Positions 24,804 through 34,014 of a DNA stretch of 64,000 nucleotides are shown one piece after another. Position numbers and translations under genes: made by a program. Within the stretch, counting starts at the first letter, position 1; every line of letters begins with the position of its first letter. The stretch is from GCA-002728855 sp036340635 (GTDB lineage: Bacteria > Bacteroidota > Bacteroidia > Flavobacteriales > Flavobacteriaceae). A model generated the notes under the pieces. That model saw nothing but the letters and a program-made list of their open reading frames with translations. It was not told the origin of the DNA and made no database searches. Location: contig JAYYYF010000011.1 in assembly GCA_036340635.1 (NCBI GenBank), positions 1 to 64,000 of the forward strand, read 5' to 3'.

Positions 24804-25883
24804 TTATTTTGTTGGGAATATCTCTTCTCTTTTAAAGCTCCTTTGTCTTTGGAGGGTAAATGAAAATTTCGAACCAACTCCAAACTTGCTTTCTACAAAA
24901 ACCTTTTCATCATGTGCTTGAATAATGTGTTTAACTATTGCAAGTCCTAGACCTGAGCCTCCTTGTTTCCTGCTTCTCGTTTTATCTATCCTGTAAAAAC
25001 GTTCAAAAATTCTAGGTAAATGTTTTTCTTCAATACCCTCCCCGTTATCTGAAACATCCACAATGATCTTATCTTTATTTAATTCATTAACACTAATTTC
25101 TATAGATCCTTTATCAACACTATATTTCAAAGAATTAATTATTAAATTGGTCAAAACCTGTTGAATTCTTTCTTTATCAGCATCAACAAAAAAAGAAGTT
25201 TTATCATTGCTTTCAATAATTAATGATACATTATTTTTTTTTGCTTGCATTTCAAAAAGGTCCAACACATTTTTAATTAATTCTATAATATCAAATTGTG
25301 TTCTTTCGATAGATTTAACTCCTGACTCAAAGGCTATTATCAAATCCAAGTCATGAACTATATGTACAAGTCTATCCAATCCCTTAGAAGTCCTTCTCAA
25401 ATATTTTTTCCCTAATGCAACATCTTCCGTCTTCATCTCCAAAAGAGTCAAAATATATCCCTGAACTGTAAAAAGTGGCGTTTTTAACTCATGAGATATA
25501 TTACCTATAAACTCCCTTCTATATTTTTCCTGGTCTTTTAATTTTTCTATTTCAAGTTTTTTGTCATCAGCAAATTTTAAAAGACTTTTTTTAACAGCTT
25601 CAAGATCAGTCTGGATTACAGATTTGCTAGGGAAAACCCCTGAAGGGGACAAATCATTATAAAGTCTTTCTACTTTATCTAATATGACCCTTTCAAAATT
25701 AAAGTGCAAAAACAAAAAAGAGAAAATAAAAAATAAAAAAAATGATATTGCTAAAAATATTTTTTCATTTTGACTCCATTCAATTTGATTTAAATAAAAA
25801 TATCCTAGTAAAAAAACCCCCACCAAAAAAGCAGTAAGAGCTAAAGAAAGAAAAAAAGCTATTTTATAGTTCTTAAAAAACAA
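24804..25883 (-). CDS. sensor histidine kinase, PhoR-like
   Basis: Membrane-bound kinase of 359 aa that phosphorylates the response regulator encoded just upstream. Two transmembrane helices (about 8-30 and 42-60) with a very short extracytoplasmic segment are followed by a linker and the HisKA domain with His131 in NISHELKTP. The ATPase domain has the N-box LTNLIINSLKYS, G1 DNGEGI, F-box RFYRID and G2 GGSGLGLAIVKH. The start is TTG, because no ATG or GTG lies in frame before the first membrane segment. The short sensor region suggests an intramembrane or partner-sensed signal. Confidence 0.92.
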   Translation of the reverse strand: MFFKNYKIAFFLSLALTAFLVGVFLLGYFYLNQIEWSQNEKIFLAISFFLFFIFSFLFLHFNFERVILDKVERLYNDLSPSGVFPSKSVIQTDLEAVKKSLLKFADDKKLEIEKLKDQEKYRREFIGNISHELKTPLFTVQGYILTLLEMKTEDVALGKKYLRRTSKGLDRLVHIVHDLDLIIAFESGVKSIERTQFDIIELIKNVLDLFEMQAKKNNVSLIIESNDKTSFFVDADKERIQQVLTNLIINSLKYSVDKGSIEISVNELNKDKIIVDVSDNGEGIEEKHLPRIFERFYRIDKTRSRKQGGSGLGLAIVKHIIQAHDEKVFVESKFGVGSKFSFTLQRQRSFKREEIFPTK

Positions 25884-25917
25884 TTGTATTATTTTTTCTA
25901 ATATGCTAATAACAAAC

Positions 25918-26610
25918 TTAAGAAGTTATAGCAAACTTATAACCCACGCCTTTGACGGTTTGAAAAAAATCTTCTCCAATTTTTTCGCGAAGCCTTCTAA
26001 TGTGAACATCTATCGTTCTGTCTCCCACAATAACACCAGAGCCCCAAACCTCTTCCATTATTTGATCCCTTCTAATTACTTTACCTGGTTTTGATGCCAA
26101 AAGAAATAATAATTCAAATTCTTTTCTTGGCAGTGAAAACGACTTGCTTTTAGCAATTATCTTGTACTCACTTTTGTCAATTACCAAGTCATCAAATTCT
26201 AGTTTTTCTATCCTTTGTTTTTCAGAATTAATTCTTCTTCTTAATAAAGCCTTTACTTTTGAAATAAGGATTTTAGGTTTTATAGGTTTTGTGACATAAT
26301 CATCAGCTCCAGCTTCAAAAGCAGCTACCTGAGAATAATCTTCACCACGTGCGGTTAAAAACATTATAACTACGTCACTAATATTTTTATCATTTCGGAT
26401 AATTTCACAAGACTCAATCCCATCCATAACTGGCATCATTACATCCATAATAATCAAATGTGGTTTTATCTTTCTAGCTTTATCTATTGCTAGCTTTCCA
26501 TTAAATGCAGAAAAAACGTTGTATCCCTCTTGCTTTAAATTATAGCTTATAATTTCAATTACGTCTGGCTCATCATCAACAAGTAAAATTTTGATATCTC
26601 TTGGTCCCAA
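25918..26610 (-). CDS. OmpR/PhoB family response regulator
   Basis: Two-component regulator of 230 aa. It has a receiver domain with the acidic pair VDDE (11-14), phosphoacceptor Asp56 in IIMDVMMP and the Lys of YVTKPIKP. A winged-helix DNA-binding domain (about 130-228) follows, with RKEFELLFLLAS and GVGYKF. The start is TTG: a TAA stop sits immediately before it in frame and the receiver begins five codons later, so no other start is possible. It is encoded 34 bp before its kinase; phosphate or envelope control is possible but unproven. Confidence 0.94.
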   Translation of the reverse strand: MGPRDIKILLVDDEPDVIEIISYNLKQEGYNVFSAFNGKLAIDKARKIKPHLIIMDVMMPVMDGIESCEIIRNDKNISDVVIMFLTARGEDYSQVAAFEAGADDYVTKPIKPKILISKVKALLRRRINSEKQRIEKLEFDDLVIDKSEYKIIAKSKSFSLPRKEFELLFLLASKPGKVIRRDQIMEEVWGSGVIVGDRTIDVHIRRLREKIGEDFFQTVKGVGYKFAITS

Positions 26611-26725
26611 TTATCTTTTATTAATTTGTAGTGGAAAATTACAAAAAAAACATGAGGTTAATTTGAATTAACTTAGTCTTAACTTTGAAATAATATTAAA
26701 GAAACTTGGGCTTAATAAAACCGAA

Positions 26726-27721
26726 ATGAAAATAGAAAATCTCACATCCTTCTGGAAAATAAAAACAGAAAAAGAATTCGAAGAATTGGCTTGGGAAACA
26801 TTTATTTTTCAATATAAATTCAACAAAATTTACAACTCCTTTTGCACCCTAATTGATATAAATCCAAATAAAATTAGTGAAATAAACAAAATACCATTCC
26901 TGCCAATAAGTGTTTTCAAATCAAAAAAAATTATTTCATATAAAGGTAAATCCTATGGAAAGATTTTTAAATCATCTATGACAACTGGTGAAAACCCCTC
27001 AATTCATTACGTGAAAGATATAAATGATTATAAGAAAAGTTATAGAAATTGTTTTTCTTTATTTTATGGTCCTCCAAAAGATTATGTCATCCTTGCACTT
27101 CTCCCTTCATATATCAATCGAACTGATTCTTCTTTAATATATATGACAGAAAATTTGATTCGATTGACTAAAAGAAATGAAAGCGGTTTTTATTTAGATG
27201 AACTAGAAAATTTATCCAAAGCATTAATTAAATTAGAAAAAAAAGGTCAAAAAACGATTCTTTTGGGAGTTTCTTTTGCTCTACTAAATTTTACAGAAAA
27301 ATATGATTTTGAACTAAAAAATACTATAATTATGGAGACTGGAGGGATGAAAGGTAAGAGAGAGGAATTGACAAGAAAAGAATTACATGAAAAGCTTATA
27401 AAAAGTTTTAATGTAGAAAAAATACATTCTGAATATGGTATGACAGAATTACTTTCACAAGCCTATTCAAATGGAAATGGATTATTTAAGACCCCGCCAT
27501 GGATGAAAATATATATTCGAGAAAATCAAGATCCTTTTAGAAAAGTAGAACCAACCCAAACCGGGGGAATTAATATTATTGATTTAGCCAATCGCAACTC
27601 ATGTAGTTTTATCGAAACAGAAGATATGGGAAGAAAAAATTTAGATGATTCCTTTGAGGTTATAGGTAGAATTGACAACTCAGAAATAAGAGGATGCAAT
27701 CTAATGGTCTCACAAGATTAA
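26726..27721 (+). CDS. LuxE-like acyl-protein synthetase / acyltransferase
   Basis: Protein of 331 aa in the adenylate-forming LuxE family (acyl-protein synthetase domain). It shows INKIPFLPISVFKSKKI (about 52-68), KSSMTTGENPS, ILLGVSFALL, IIMETGGMKG near residue 205 and HSEYGMTELLSQAYS near 240, the block around the AMP-binding region. In flavobacteria these single-copy proteins are called acyl transferases; the substrate is unknown, and no other lux genes are present. It is divergent from the response regulator, and its stop overlaps the convergent tyrS stop by 4 nt. Confidence 0.82.
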   Translation: MKIENLTSFWKIKTEKEFEELAWETFIFQYKFNKIYNSFCTLIDINPNKISEINKIPFLPISVFKSKKIISYKGKSYGKIFKSSMTTGENPSIHYVKDINDYKKSYRNCFSLFYGPPKDYVILALLPSYINRTDSSLIYMTENLIRLTKRNESGFYLDELENLSKALIKLEKKGQKTILLGVSFALLNFTEKYDFELKNTIIMETGGMKGKREELTRKELHEKLIKSFNVEKIHSEYGMTELLSQAYSNGNGLFKTPPWMKIYIRENQDPFRKVEPTQTGGINIIDLANRNSCSFIETEDMGRKNLDDSFEVIGRIDNSEIRGCNLMVSQD

Positions 27722-29010
27722 ATAACTTCAACAATAAAATAGTTTTTCTTTCCTCTTTGCATCAATATATATCGGTTATCAATCAAATCTTTCTCACTTA
27801 AAAAGTAAGTTTCATCAACTTTATTTTTATTTACAGATATGGAATTTTCTCTTAAGGCCCTTCTCGCCTCTCCATTTGAGGATAAAAAATTACCTTTAGA
27901 AACCAAAGCAGAAATAATATCTATTCCAGACTTAATTTCTTTATTTAAAATTTTAACTTTTGGAACACCTTCAAAAACATCCATAAACATTTGTCTATCA
28001 AGTTTTTTTAAATCAGCAGTAGTAGATTTTCCAAACAAAATTTCTGTTGCCATTTGGACTCTTTTTAAATCTTCTTTTGAATGAACCATTGTCGTAATTT
28101 CTTCAGCAATTCTCTTTTGAAGAATCCTTAAATCAGGACCTCCATCATGTTTTTTTATTAAACTTTTAATTTCTTCATTTGACAAAAGAGTAAAAATTTT
28201 CACATATTTTTTTGCATCATCATCTGATGAATTATACCAATACTGATAAAATCTATATGGAGAGGTTCTTTTTTTATCAAGCCAAATATTACCATATTCT
28301 GATTTTCCAAATTTTGACCCATCTGTCTTAGTTATTAATGGACAAGTAAGGGCAAAAGCCTTCCCTGAATCTTTACGTCTAATCAGTTCTGTTCCTGTTA
28401 CTATATTACCCCATTGATCACTGCCCCCCATCTGAATTTTACATCCCACATTTCTATACAGGTGTAAAAAATCATACCCTTGAATTAATTGGTATGTAAA
28501 TTCGGTAAATGACATACCTGTTTTAGAGTCGCTTTGTAACCTTTTTCTTACAGAATCTTTTGCCATCATATAATTAACCGTTATATGCTTACCAATTTCT
28601 CGGGAAAATTCAATTAAAGAGAAATTCTTCATCCAGTCATAATTATTTACAAGTTTTGCAGCAATTGGATTCTCAATATTAAAGTCCAAAAATTTTTCTA
28701 ATTGAGCCTTAATTCCCTCAGCATTTTTTTTGAGAACTTCTTTACTTAATAAATTTCTCTCATCAGATTTCCCTGAAGGATCACCAATCATTCCTGTTGC
28801 ACCCCCAACTAAGACTATTGGTTGATGGCCTGACCTTTGAAAATGCATTAAAACCATTATTTGAACTAGACTTCCAATATGTAAAGAGTCTGCACTTGGA
28901 TCAAAGCCTATGTAACCAGAAGTTGATTGATTTAAAAGGAATTCTTCTGTACCAGGTGTTATATCATGTAACATTCCCCTCCAACGCAATTCATCTACAA
29001 AATTTTTCAT
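27718..29010 (-). CDS. tyrS: tyrosyl-tRNA synthetase
   Basis: Class I aminoacyl-tRNA synthetase of 430 aa. The Rossmann fold has the HIGH-like motif DPSADSLHIGSL and the tyrosine-binding IQGYDFLHLY. GGSDQWGNI follows, then the KMSKS-like loop KFGKSEYGN, which lies in the longer TKTDGSKFGKSE context. A C-terminal S4 domain (about 365-428) ends in YFIVEVI. A GTG codon directly precedes the ATG and is less likely. A TATCTTTG -7 box lies about 20 nt upstream. Confidence 0.97.
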   Translation of the reverse strand: MKNFVDELRWRGMLHDITPGTEEFLLNQSTSGYIGFDPSADSLHIGSLVQIMVLMHFQRSGHQPIVLVGGATGMIGDPSGKSDERNLLSKEVLKKNAEGIKAQLEKFLDFNIENPIAAKLVNNYDWMKNFSLIEFSREIGKHITVNYMMAKDSVRKRLQSDSKTGMSFTEFTYQLIQGYDFLHLYRNVGCKIQMGGSDQWGNIVTGTELIRRKDSGKAFALTCPLITKTDGSKFGKSEYGNIWLDKKRTSPYRFYQYWYNSSDDDAKKYVKIFTLLSNEEIKSLIKKHDGGPDLRILQKRIAEEITTMVHSKEDLKRVQMATEILFGKSTTADLKKLDRQMFMDVFEGVPKVKILNKEIKSGIDIISALVSKGNFLSSNGEARRALRENSISVNKNKVDETYFLSEKDLIDNRYILMQRGKKNYFIVEVI

Positions 29011-29030
29011 CACTGAACAAAGTTATTTTA

Positions 29031-29038
29031 CAAAGATA
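29031..29038 (-). promoter_or_regulatory. -7 box for tyrS
   Basis: The minus strand reads TATCTTTG, a full TAnnTTTG match, 20 nt before the tyrS ATG. A TTTG lies 16 nt further upstream, a shorter spacer than the usual 19, so the promoter call is moderate. Confidence 0.45.
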
Positions 29039-29090
29039 TATTTATAGAAGTAAACAAAAAATCATTATTTAAAAACAGTATTTTTACAAA

Positions 29091-30056
29091 ATGATACTAG
29101 TCACTGGTGCTACTGGTTTTGTTGGCTCTGAACTGATATGTCTGTTGGTCAAAAAAAATTTTACTGTAGTTGGATTATACAGAAATGAAATTCAAAAAGA
29201 GAAAACTATACTCTTAATCAAATCTAGATTCAAAAAGAATAGTAAAAAACTTAAAAAAATTTTATGGCGAAAAGGTAACCTGAAAGATTTTTCTAGTCTT
29301 AAAAATGCTTTTAAAGAGATAACAAAAGTTTATCATTGTGCTGCTTTGATTTCAATGGCTCATAAAGATCAAAAAAGGTTATATCAAATAAATCAAGAAG
29401 GAACATCGCATATTGTAAACCTTTCTCTAAAAAACAAGATAAAAAAATTACTTTTTGTCAGCTCAATTGCTGCTTTAGGAAATGACAAATATGAAGATGA
29501 AATAAACGAATCTTCTCCCTGGGATAATAACTCAGAAAAAACCCCTTACTCTTATTCTAAATATGGGGCAGAGCTTGAAGTTTGGAGAGGATCAGAAGAG
29601 GGCTTAAATATTGTTATAATTAATCCAGGTGTCATCTTAGGAAATAAAAGCCCAATAAGAAGTATGTTTAATTTAATAAAAAAAGGATTTAAATTTTTCC
29701 CATCAGGCTCCACTGGTTTAGTTGAAATAAAAGATGTAATTAATTCAATGCATCAATTAATGGAATCAAATATTTGTAATGAGCGTTTTATTTTAGTCGC
29801 CGAAAACTGGTCATATAAAAAAATATATGAAATGGTTTTAAAAAAGGAAAGCAAGACAATTAAATTATACTCCCTTCCAAAATATCTGCTTTATTTAGTT
29901 TGGATAATCGAAAAAATTCTCTCTTTTTTAGGATTAAAAAAAAGATACTTAAGTAAAGCCTTGATAGAAAGTTTATATGAAACCAAAAAAATTAACGGGG
30001 GCAAAATAAATTCTAAAACTTCATTTTCTTATAGCCCAATAAATTCTTTCAACTAA
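29091..30056 (+). CDS. NAD-dependent epimerase/dehydratase family protein
   Basis: Extended short-chain dehydrogenase of 321 aa. The N-terminal Rossmann motif is VTGATGFVGSELI (about 4-16). The catalytic Tyr and Lys are in YSYSKYGAELEVW (about 152-164), preceded by the Ser-rich FVSSIAALG. The C-terminus is short and substrate-binding features are not diagnostic. It could act on a nucleotide sugar, a flavonoid-like ketone or a lipid. It is divergent from tyrS and convergent with the DUF4296 gene. Confidence 0.88.
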   Translation: MILVTGATGFVGSELICLLVKKNFTVVGLYRNEIQKEKTILLIKSRFKKNSKKLKKILWRKGNLKDFSSLKNAFKEITKVYHCAALISMAHKDQKRLYQINQEGTSHIVNLSLKNKIKKLLFVSSIAALGNDKYEDEINESSPWDNNSEKTPYSYSKYGAELEVWRGSEEGLNIVIINPGVILGNKSPIRSMFNLIKKGFKFFPSGSTGLVEIKDVINSMHQLMESNICNERFILVAENWSYKKIYEMVLKKESKTIKLYSLPKYLLYLVWIIEKILSFLGLKKRYLSKALIESLYETKKINGGKINSKTSFSYSPINSFN

Positions 30057-30067
30057 CTTCAAATTTA

Positions 30068-30442
30068 TTACTCTACCCTATCAATTTTGTTGTCCATAAG
30101 ACTGTTAATACTATCTTTTAAAAATTCTAATCTCTTTTCAACAGCTTGATATATCACAAGATATTTTTTTGGGTATTTTGAGTAATATTTTTTGGATTCT
30201 ACAATTTGAAGACTATCAACATTATATTTTTTATAAAGATATAAATCACCCAAAGCTTTTTCTTTATAGGCGTCACTCGCGTTAGTTGACTTTATAGCTC
30301 TTAGCAATTCCATATCCGCCAAAATATTTTCCATTTTTTTTGGTTCAATTAAATTTTCAGGAGATTTATCACTGGTAAGGTTTGAGCATCCAAGTAATAC
30401 TATCATTAGAAAAAAAAGATTATTTCTTAAAATTAAATTCAT
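30068..30442 (-). CDS. DUF4296 lipoprotein
   Basis: Small lipoprotein of 124 aa with signal and lipobox VLLGCS (Cys19). The DUF4296 domain follows: LIEPKKMENILADMELLRAIKST near residue 32, then a region with YKKYNVD and many Tyr/Lys residues. This Bacteroidota family has no known function. It starts 3 bp after the dihydroorotase stop, so the genes are co-transcribed, as is often seen in flavobacteria. Confidence 0.85.
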   Translation of the reverse strand: MNLILRNNLFFLMIVLLGCSNLTSDKSPENLIEPKKMENILADMELLRAIKSTNASDAYKEKALGDLYLYKKYNVDSLQIVESKKYYSKYPKKYLVIYQAVEKRLEFLKDSINSLMDNKIDRVE

Positions 30443-30445
30443 TTT

Positions 30446-31783
30446 CTATCTATCAAATTCAAGTCTTTTCCCCAAGGGCTTAGAAACAATCTTGCCAAGA
30501 TCATAAACTATTTGACCATTGACAAAAGTCTTTATTATTGATGCTTCAAAAGTGGTTCCTTCAAATGGAGACCAACCACATAAATAAAACAAAGAATCTT
30601 TTGAAACTTTATTTTTTTTATCTAAATCTATCAGAACCAAATCAGCAAAATATCCTTCACGAAGAAATCCTCTCTTTTTTATTTTAAATAATGTTGCTGG
30701 ATTATGACATGCTTTTTCAACAATTTTTTCAAGACTTATCTTACCCATTTTACAAGCAGTTAACATTGCAGGTAAAGCATGTTGAACCATTGGCCCTCCA
30801 GAAGGAGAATTTACATAATCAAGATTTTTTTCGCTTTCTAAGTGAGGCGCATGATCTGTGGCTAAAACATCTATTCGATCATCATTTAAAGCTTGCCATA
30901 AGGCCAATTGATCAGAAGCCTTTTTTATCGACGGATTCCATTTGATTAAATTTCCCTTTTTATGATAATCTTTCTCTGTAAACCATAAATGATGTACGCA
31001 AACCTCTGATGTTATCTTTTTTTCTTTTAAGGGAATATTGTTATCAAAAAGTTTAATTTCACTTGCTGTAGATAAATGAAAAACGTGTAATCTCGCGCCC
31101 GTTTCTTTAGCTAAAGCTATTGCTTTTTTTGAAGACAAATAACATGCTTTTTCACTTCTAATCGTAGAATGCTTTTCAATTGGAATATCCTTGCCATGCA
31201 AATTTAAATGGAACTCCAAGTTTTCTCTAATTAAATCTTCATCTTCACAGTGAACTGCTATAGGCAAATCTGAAGCTAAAAATATTTTTCTTAAAACTTC
31301 CGAATCATCAACTAGCATATTCCCCGTTGATGATCCTAAAAAAAGCTTTAGTCCAGCAGCTTTTGTTTTGTCAAAAGTTTTGATATCCTCTAAATTATGA
31401 TTGGTTCCACCAAAAAGAAAGGAATAGTTTGCAAAAGAATTTTTGGACGCTATATCAATCTTTTGATCCAAAGCTTTTTGAGTTGTTGTCTGAGGTAATG
31501 TATTTGGCATTTCAATATAAGAAGTGATCCCTCCAGCAACTGCTGCCTTTGATTCAGAAGCAATATTTCCTTTGTGAACAAGCCCAGGTTCTCTAAAGTG
31601 AACCTGATCATCTATCCAACCAGGGATTAAATACAATCCCTTTGCATCCAATGTTTTTTCTATATCAATTTCTTCAATAGAATCATCTATTTTGTCAATA
31701 TATTCTCCTTTTATTAAAAGATCTTTTTGAGAGATTTGACCCTCATTGACTAAAATTGCATTTTTAATTAAAATCTTTTCCAT
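30446..31783 (-). CDS. pyrC: dihydroorotase
   Basis: Amidohydrolase of 445 aa that cyclises N-carbamoyl-aspartate to dihydroorotate in pyrimidine synthesis. Family blocks are visible: GWIDDQVHFREPGLVHKG (about 55-72), SYIEMPNTLPQT, PIAVHCEDEDLI, LHVFHLSTASE and ATDHAPH. The usual HxH metal motif reads QVH, so the first His is Gln; I recall this as common in Bacteroidota copies. An allantoinase or hydantoinase-like role is a weaker alternative. From MEKILIKNA it overlaps the upstream mannosyltransferase gene by 20 nt. Confidence 0.87.
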   Translation of the reverse strand: MEKILIKNAILVNEGQISQKDLLIKGEYIDKIDDSIEEIDIEKTLDAKGLYLIPGWIDDQVHFREPGLVHKGNIASESKAAVAGGITSYIEMPNTLPQTTTQKALDQKIDIASKNSFANYSFLFGGTNHNLEDIKTFDKTKAAGLKLFLGSSTGNMLVDDSEVLRKIFLASDLPIAVHCEDEDLIRENLEFHLNLHGKDIPIEKHSTIRSEKACYLSSKKAIALAKETGARLHVFHLSTASEIKLFDNNIPLKEKKITSEVCVHHLWFTEKDYHKKGNLIKWNPSIKKASDQLALWQALNDDRIDVLATDHAPHLESEKNLDYVNSPSGGPMVQHALPAMLTACKMGKISLEKIVEKACHNPATLFKIKKRGFLREGYFADLVLIDLDKKNKVSKDSLFYLCGWSPFEGTTFEASIIKTFVNGQIVYDLGKIVSKPLGKRLEFDR

Positions 31784-32507
31784 CAACATTTTTTTTAAAA
31801 AAGAAACTTTCAAATATCAAAAAGAAAACACCAAAAAAAGCTTCCCATATTATACTTCCATTCATTTTTGAAACTCCATCCGTTCGATTTACAAAAACTA
31901 TAGGATGCTCTTTAATTATAAAATTCTTTTTCCATGTCTTAAATTTCATTTCAATTTGGAAAGCATAGCCCGAAAATCTAATTTTATCATTTCCTAATGA
32001 ATCCAAGACATTTCTTCTATACCCAACAAATCCAGAAGTGGGGTCTTTTATAGGCATCAAAGTTAATATTCTAACATAAAGAGAAGCAAAATAAGAAAGT
32101 AAAATTCTACTCAATGGCCAATTAACAACATTAATCCCATCAACATACCTAGAACCAACTATTAAGCCAACATCGTTTTTTAAATAATCAAGCATTTTGG
32201 AGAGTTCTTTAGGATTGTGAGATAAATCTGCATCCATCTGAAAAATATAATCATATTTTTTTTGTAATGCCCACTTGAAACCAATTAAATAAGCCTTGCC
32301 TATTCCCCTTTTTTTGTAACCTCCCTTTAGAAACAATTTATTTTTAAATTGATAACTTAACTCAATAACTTTGTCAGCTGTTCCATCAGGAGAAGAATCA
32401 TCAACGACCAAAATGTCAAAAGACTTTTCTGAAAAAATCTTTTTAATAATTTTCTCAATATTTTCAACTTCATTATAAGTTGGTATGATAACTAGTGTCC
32501 TATCCAT
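31764..32507 (-). CDS. polyprenol monophosphomannose synthase (GT2)
   Basis: Glycosyltransferase family 2 protein of 247 aa that moves mannose from GDP-mannose to a polyprenyl phosphate. It begins MDRTLVIIPTYNEVENIEKI and contains ILVVDDSSPDGT, YIFQMDADLSHNP (the DxD-like metal site) and DPTSGFVGYRRNVL. This is typical of DPM1-like synthases. One C-terminal hydrophobic segment may be membrane-associated. The open frame extends to a TTG four codons earlier, but the ATG fits the family. It is the first gene of a dihydroorotase/DUF4296 operon and divergent from DUF4271. Confidence 0.92.
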   Translation of the reverse strand: MDRTLVIIPTYNEVENIEKIIKKIFSEKSFDILVVDDSSPDGTADKVIELSYQFKNKLFLKGGYKKRGIGKAYLIGFKWALQKKYDYIFQMDADLSHNPKELSKMLDYLKNDVGLIVGSRYVDGINVVNWPLSRILLSYFASLYVRILTLMPIKDPTSGFVGYRRNVLDSLGNDKIRFSGYAFQIEMKFKTWKKNFIIKEHPIVFVNRTDGVSKMNGSIIWEAFFGVFFLIFESFFFKKNVDGKDFN

Positions 32508-32516
32508 AAAGTCTTG

Positions 32517-32524
32517 CAAAATTA
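32517..32524 (-). promoter_or_regulatory. -7 box before the mannosyltransferase gene
   Basis: The minus strand reads TAATTTTG, matching TAnnTTTG, with only 9 nt between it and the ATG at 32507. No TTTG is seen at the expected -33 distance. If used, the transcript would have almost no 5' leader. Confidence 0.4.
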
Positions 32525-32577
32525 GTAAATCATCACAAAAAAAAACGGATAATAATAATACTTCTTATTTTTATCAA

Positions 32578-33225
32578 ATGCTTAACCCAGAAGAAATATT
32601 AAAATTGAATCAAGATTGGATTTCAATTTTCTTTACATTTTCATTTATAATTCTCGCTTTTCTCCGAAGTCTAAACAAAAAAAGATTTGATTTACTTATA
32701 CTTTTATCTAATAAAGAAAAATATTACAGTCTTTATGGTAGAGAAAAAACAATTAAATATCTAAACTTATTTGATTCGTTAAAAATACTAGTTGTCCTAA
32801 TAATTAAAAGTCTTCTTTTAACTTTTATAATTGACAAATCTAGTTCCTATAAAACTTTTCAATCCATTTTTTTGATTGTCTCAGTTACAATAATATTTAG
32901 ATATTTCCTTTCTAAACATATTTTCAGGTTTTTAAACCTTGACAATTTATTTAATGAAACAGTTTTTAAAAGTGCTTCATCATATTTTAGAATATCTCTA
33001 TTAAGTTTACCTCTATTATTACTTTACAGTTATACTTTTGTCGAAAGTTCGATATTCCTGTTTATATCCTCATCATTAATTGTCTCTACAATTTTATATA
33101 CACATTTAATGATATATTTTAAAATTGCGAATTACAATGTCGCAAGTATTTTTTATATTATTTTATATCTTTGTGCTTTTAAAATAACACCTTGGTTATG
33201 GCTTTATGGCTATATAACCGCTTAA
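32578..33225 (+). CDS. DUF4271 membrane protein
   Basis: Integral membrane protein of 215 aa with about six hydrophobic helices, matching the DUF4271 family of Bacteroidota. It is usually encoded before uroporphyrinogen-III synthase, as here. The open frame extends 31 codons further upstream into the divergent promoter region, but the ATG at MLNPEEILKLNQDW is the family start. The function is unknown. The conserved linkage with hemD-like and mannosyltransferase genes suggests an envelope or heme-related role, but this is only inference. Confidence 0.85.
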   Translation: MLNPEEILKLNQDWISIFFTFSFIILAFLRSLNKKRFDLLILLSNKEKYYSLYGREKTIKYLNLFDSLKILVVLIIKSLLLTFIIDKSSSYKTFQSIFLIVSVTIIFRYFLSKHIFRFLNLDNLFNETVFKSASSYFRISLLSLPLLLLYSYTFVESSIFLFISSSLIVSTILYTHLMIYFKIANYNVASIFYIILYLCAFKITPWLWLYGYITA

Positions 33226-33244
33226 GGAGTTTAATTTTTAAGGT

Positions 33245-33988
33245 ATGAAAGTAAAGACTATTTTAGTTTCTCAACCTGAGCCTGTTAGTGAAAAATCTCC
33301 TTATTCTAGACTTAAGGAAAAGCACAAATTAAAGATTGATTTTAGGCCATTTATTCATGTTGAAGGGATGAGTGCAAAAGATGTCAGACAGCAAAAAATA
33401 AATTTTTCTGATTTTAATAATGTTATTTTAACTAGTAAAAATGCTGTTGACCATTTTTTTAGATTAGCAAAAGAAATGAGATATCGTGTTCCCGATTCCA
33501 CTAAATATTTTTGCCAATCTGAAGCCATAGGATTTTATTTGCAAAAATATGTTGTTTATAGAAAAAGAAAAATATATGTTGGAGAGAGAGACTTCAAGAG
33601 TTTAGAAAACATTTTTAAGAAATTTGAAAACGAAACTTTTTTAATACCAACTTCCGATATTTTAAATTCTGAAATATCTGAATTTTTAAATTTTATTGAC
33701 ATAAAGTGGACTAGAGCACAACTTTATAAAACTGTTGTTAGTGATCTCTCAGATTTGAGAAATGTATATTATGATGTACTTGTTTTTTTTAGTCCATCAG
33801 GTATAGAGTCTTTATTTAAAAATTTTCCTGATTTTAAGCAAAATAAGACCAAAATTGCTGTATATGGAAACGCGACAGTTAAAGCTGCTGATGAAGCAAA
33901 ACTAAGAATAGATATAAAAGCCCCTACTCCTGAGACACCATCAATGATTATGGCTATAGAGAAATATATTTCTCAAAAAAACAAATAA
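33245..33988 (+). CDS. hemD: uroporphyrinogen-III synthase family protein
   Basis: HemD-like protein of 247 aa. HemD closes and inverts ring D of the tetrapyrrole to uroporphyrinogen III in heme synthesis. It has two related alpha/beta lobes with ILVSQPEP at the N-terminus and VILTSKNAVDHFF near residue 60. DVLVFFSPSGIESLF is near 178, and AVYGNATVKAADEA near 210 is the conserved C-terminal Ser/Gly region. HemD sequences diverge widely, so the call depends mainly on this pattern and on the DUF4271 neighbour. Confidence 0.86.
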   Translation: MKVKTILVSQPEPVSEKSPYSRLKEKHKLKIDFRPFIHVEGMSAKDVRQQKINFSDFNNVILTSKNAVDHFFRLAKEMRYRVPDSTKYFCQSEAIGFYLQKYVVYRKRKIYVGERDFKSLENIFKKFENETFLIPTSDILNSEISEFLNFIDIKWTRAQLYKTVVSDLSDLRNVYYDVLVFFSPSGIESLFKNFPDFKQNKTKIAVYGNATVKAADEAKLRIDIKAPTPETPSMIMAIEKYISQKNK

Positions 33989-34014
33989 TAATTTATCTTA
34001 TAATTCCTAATAGT

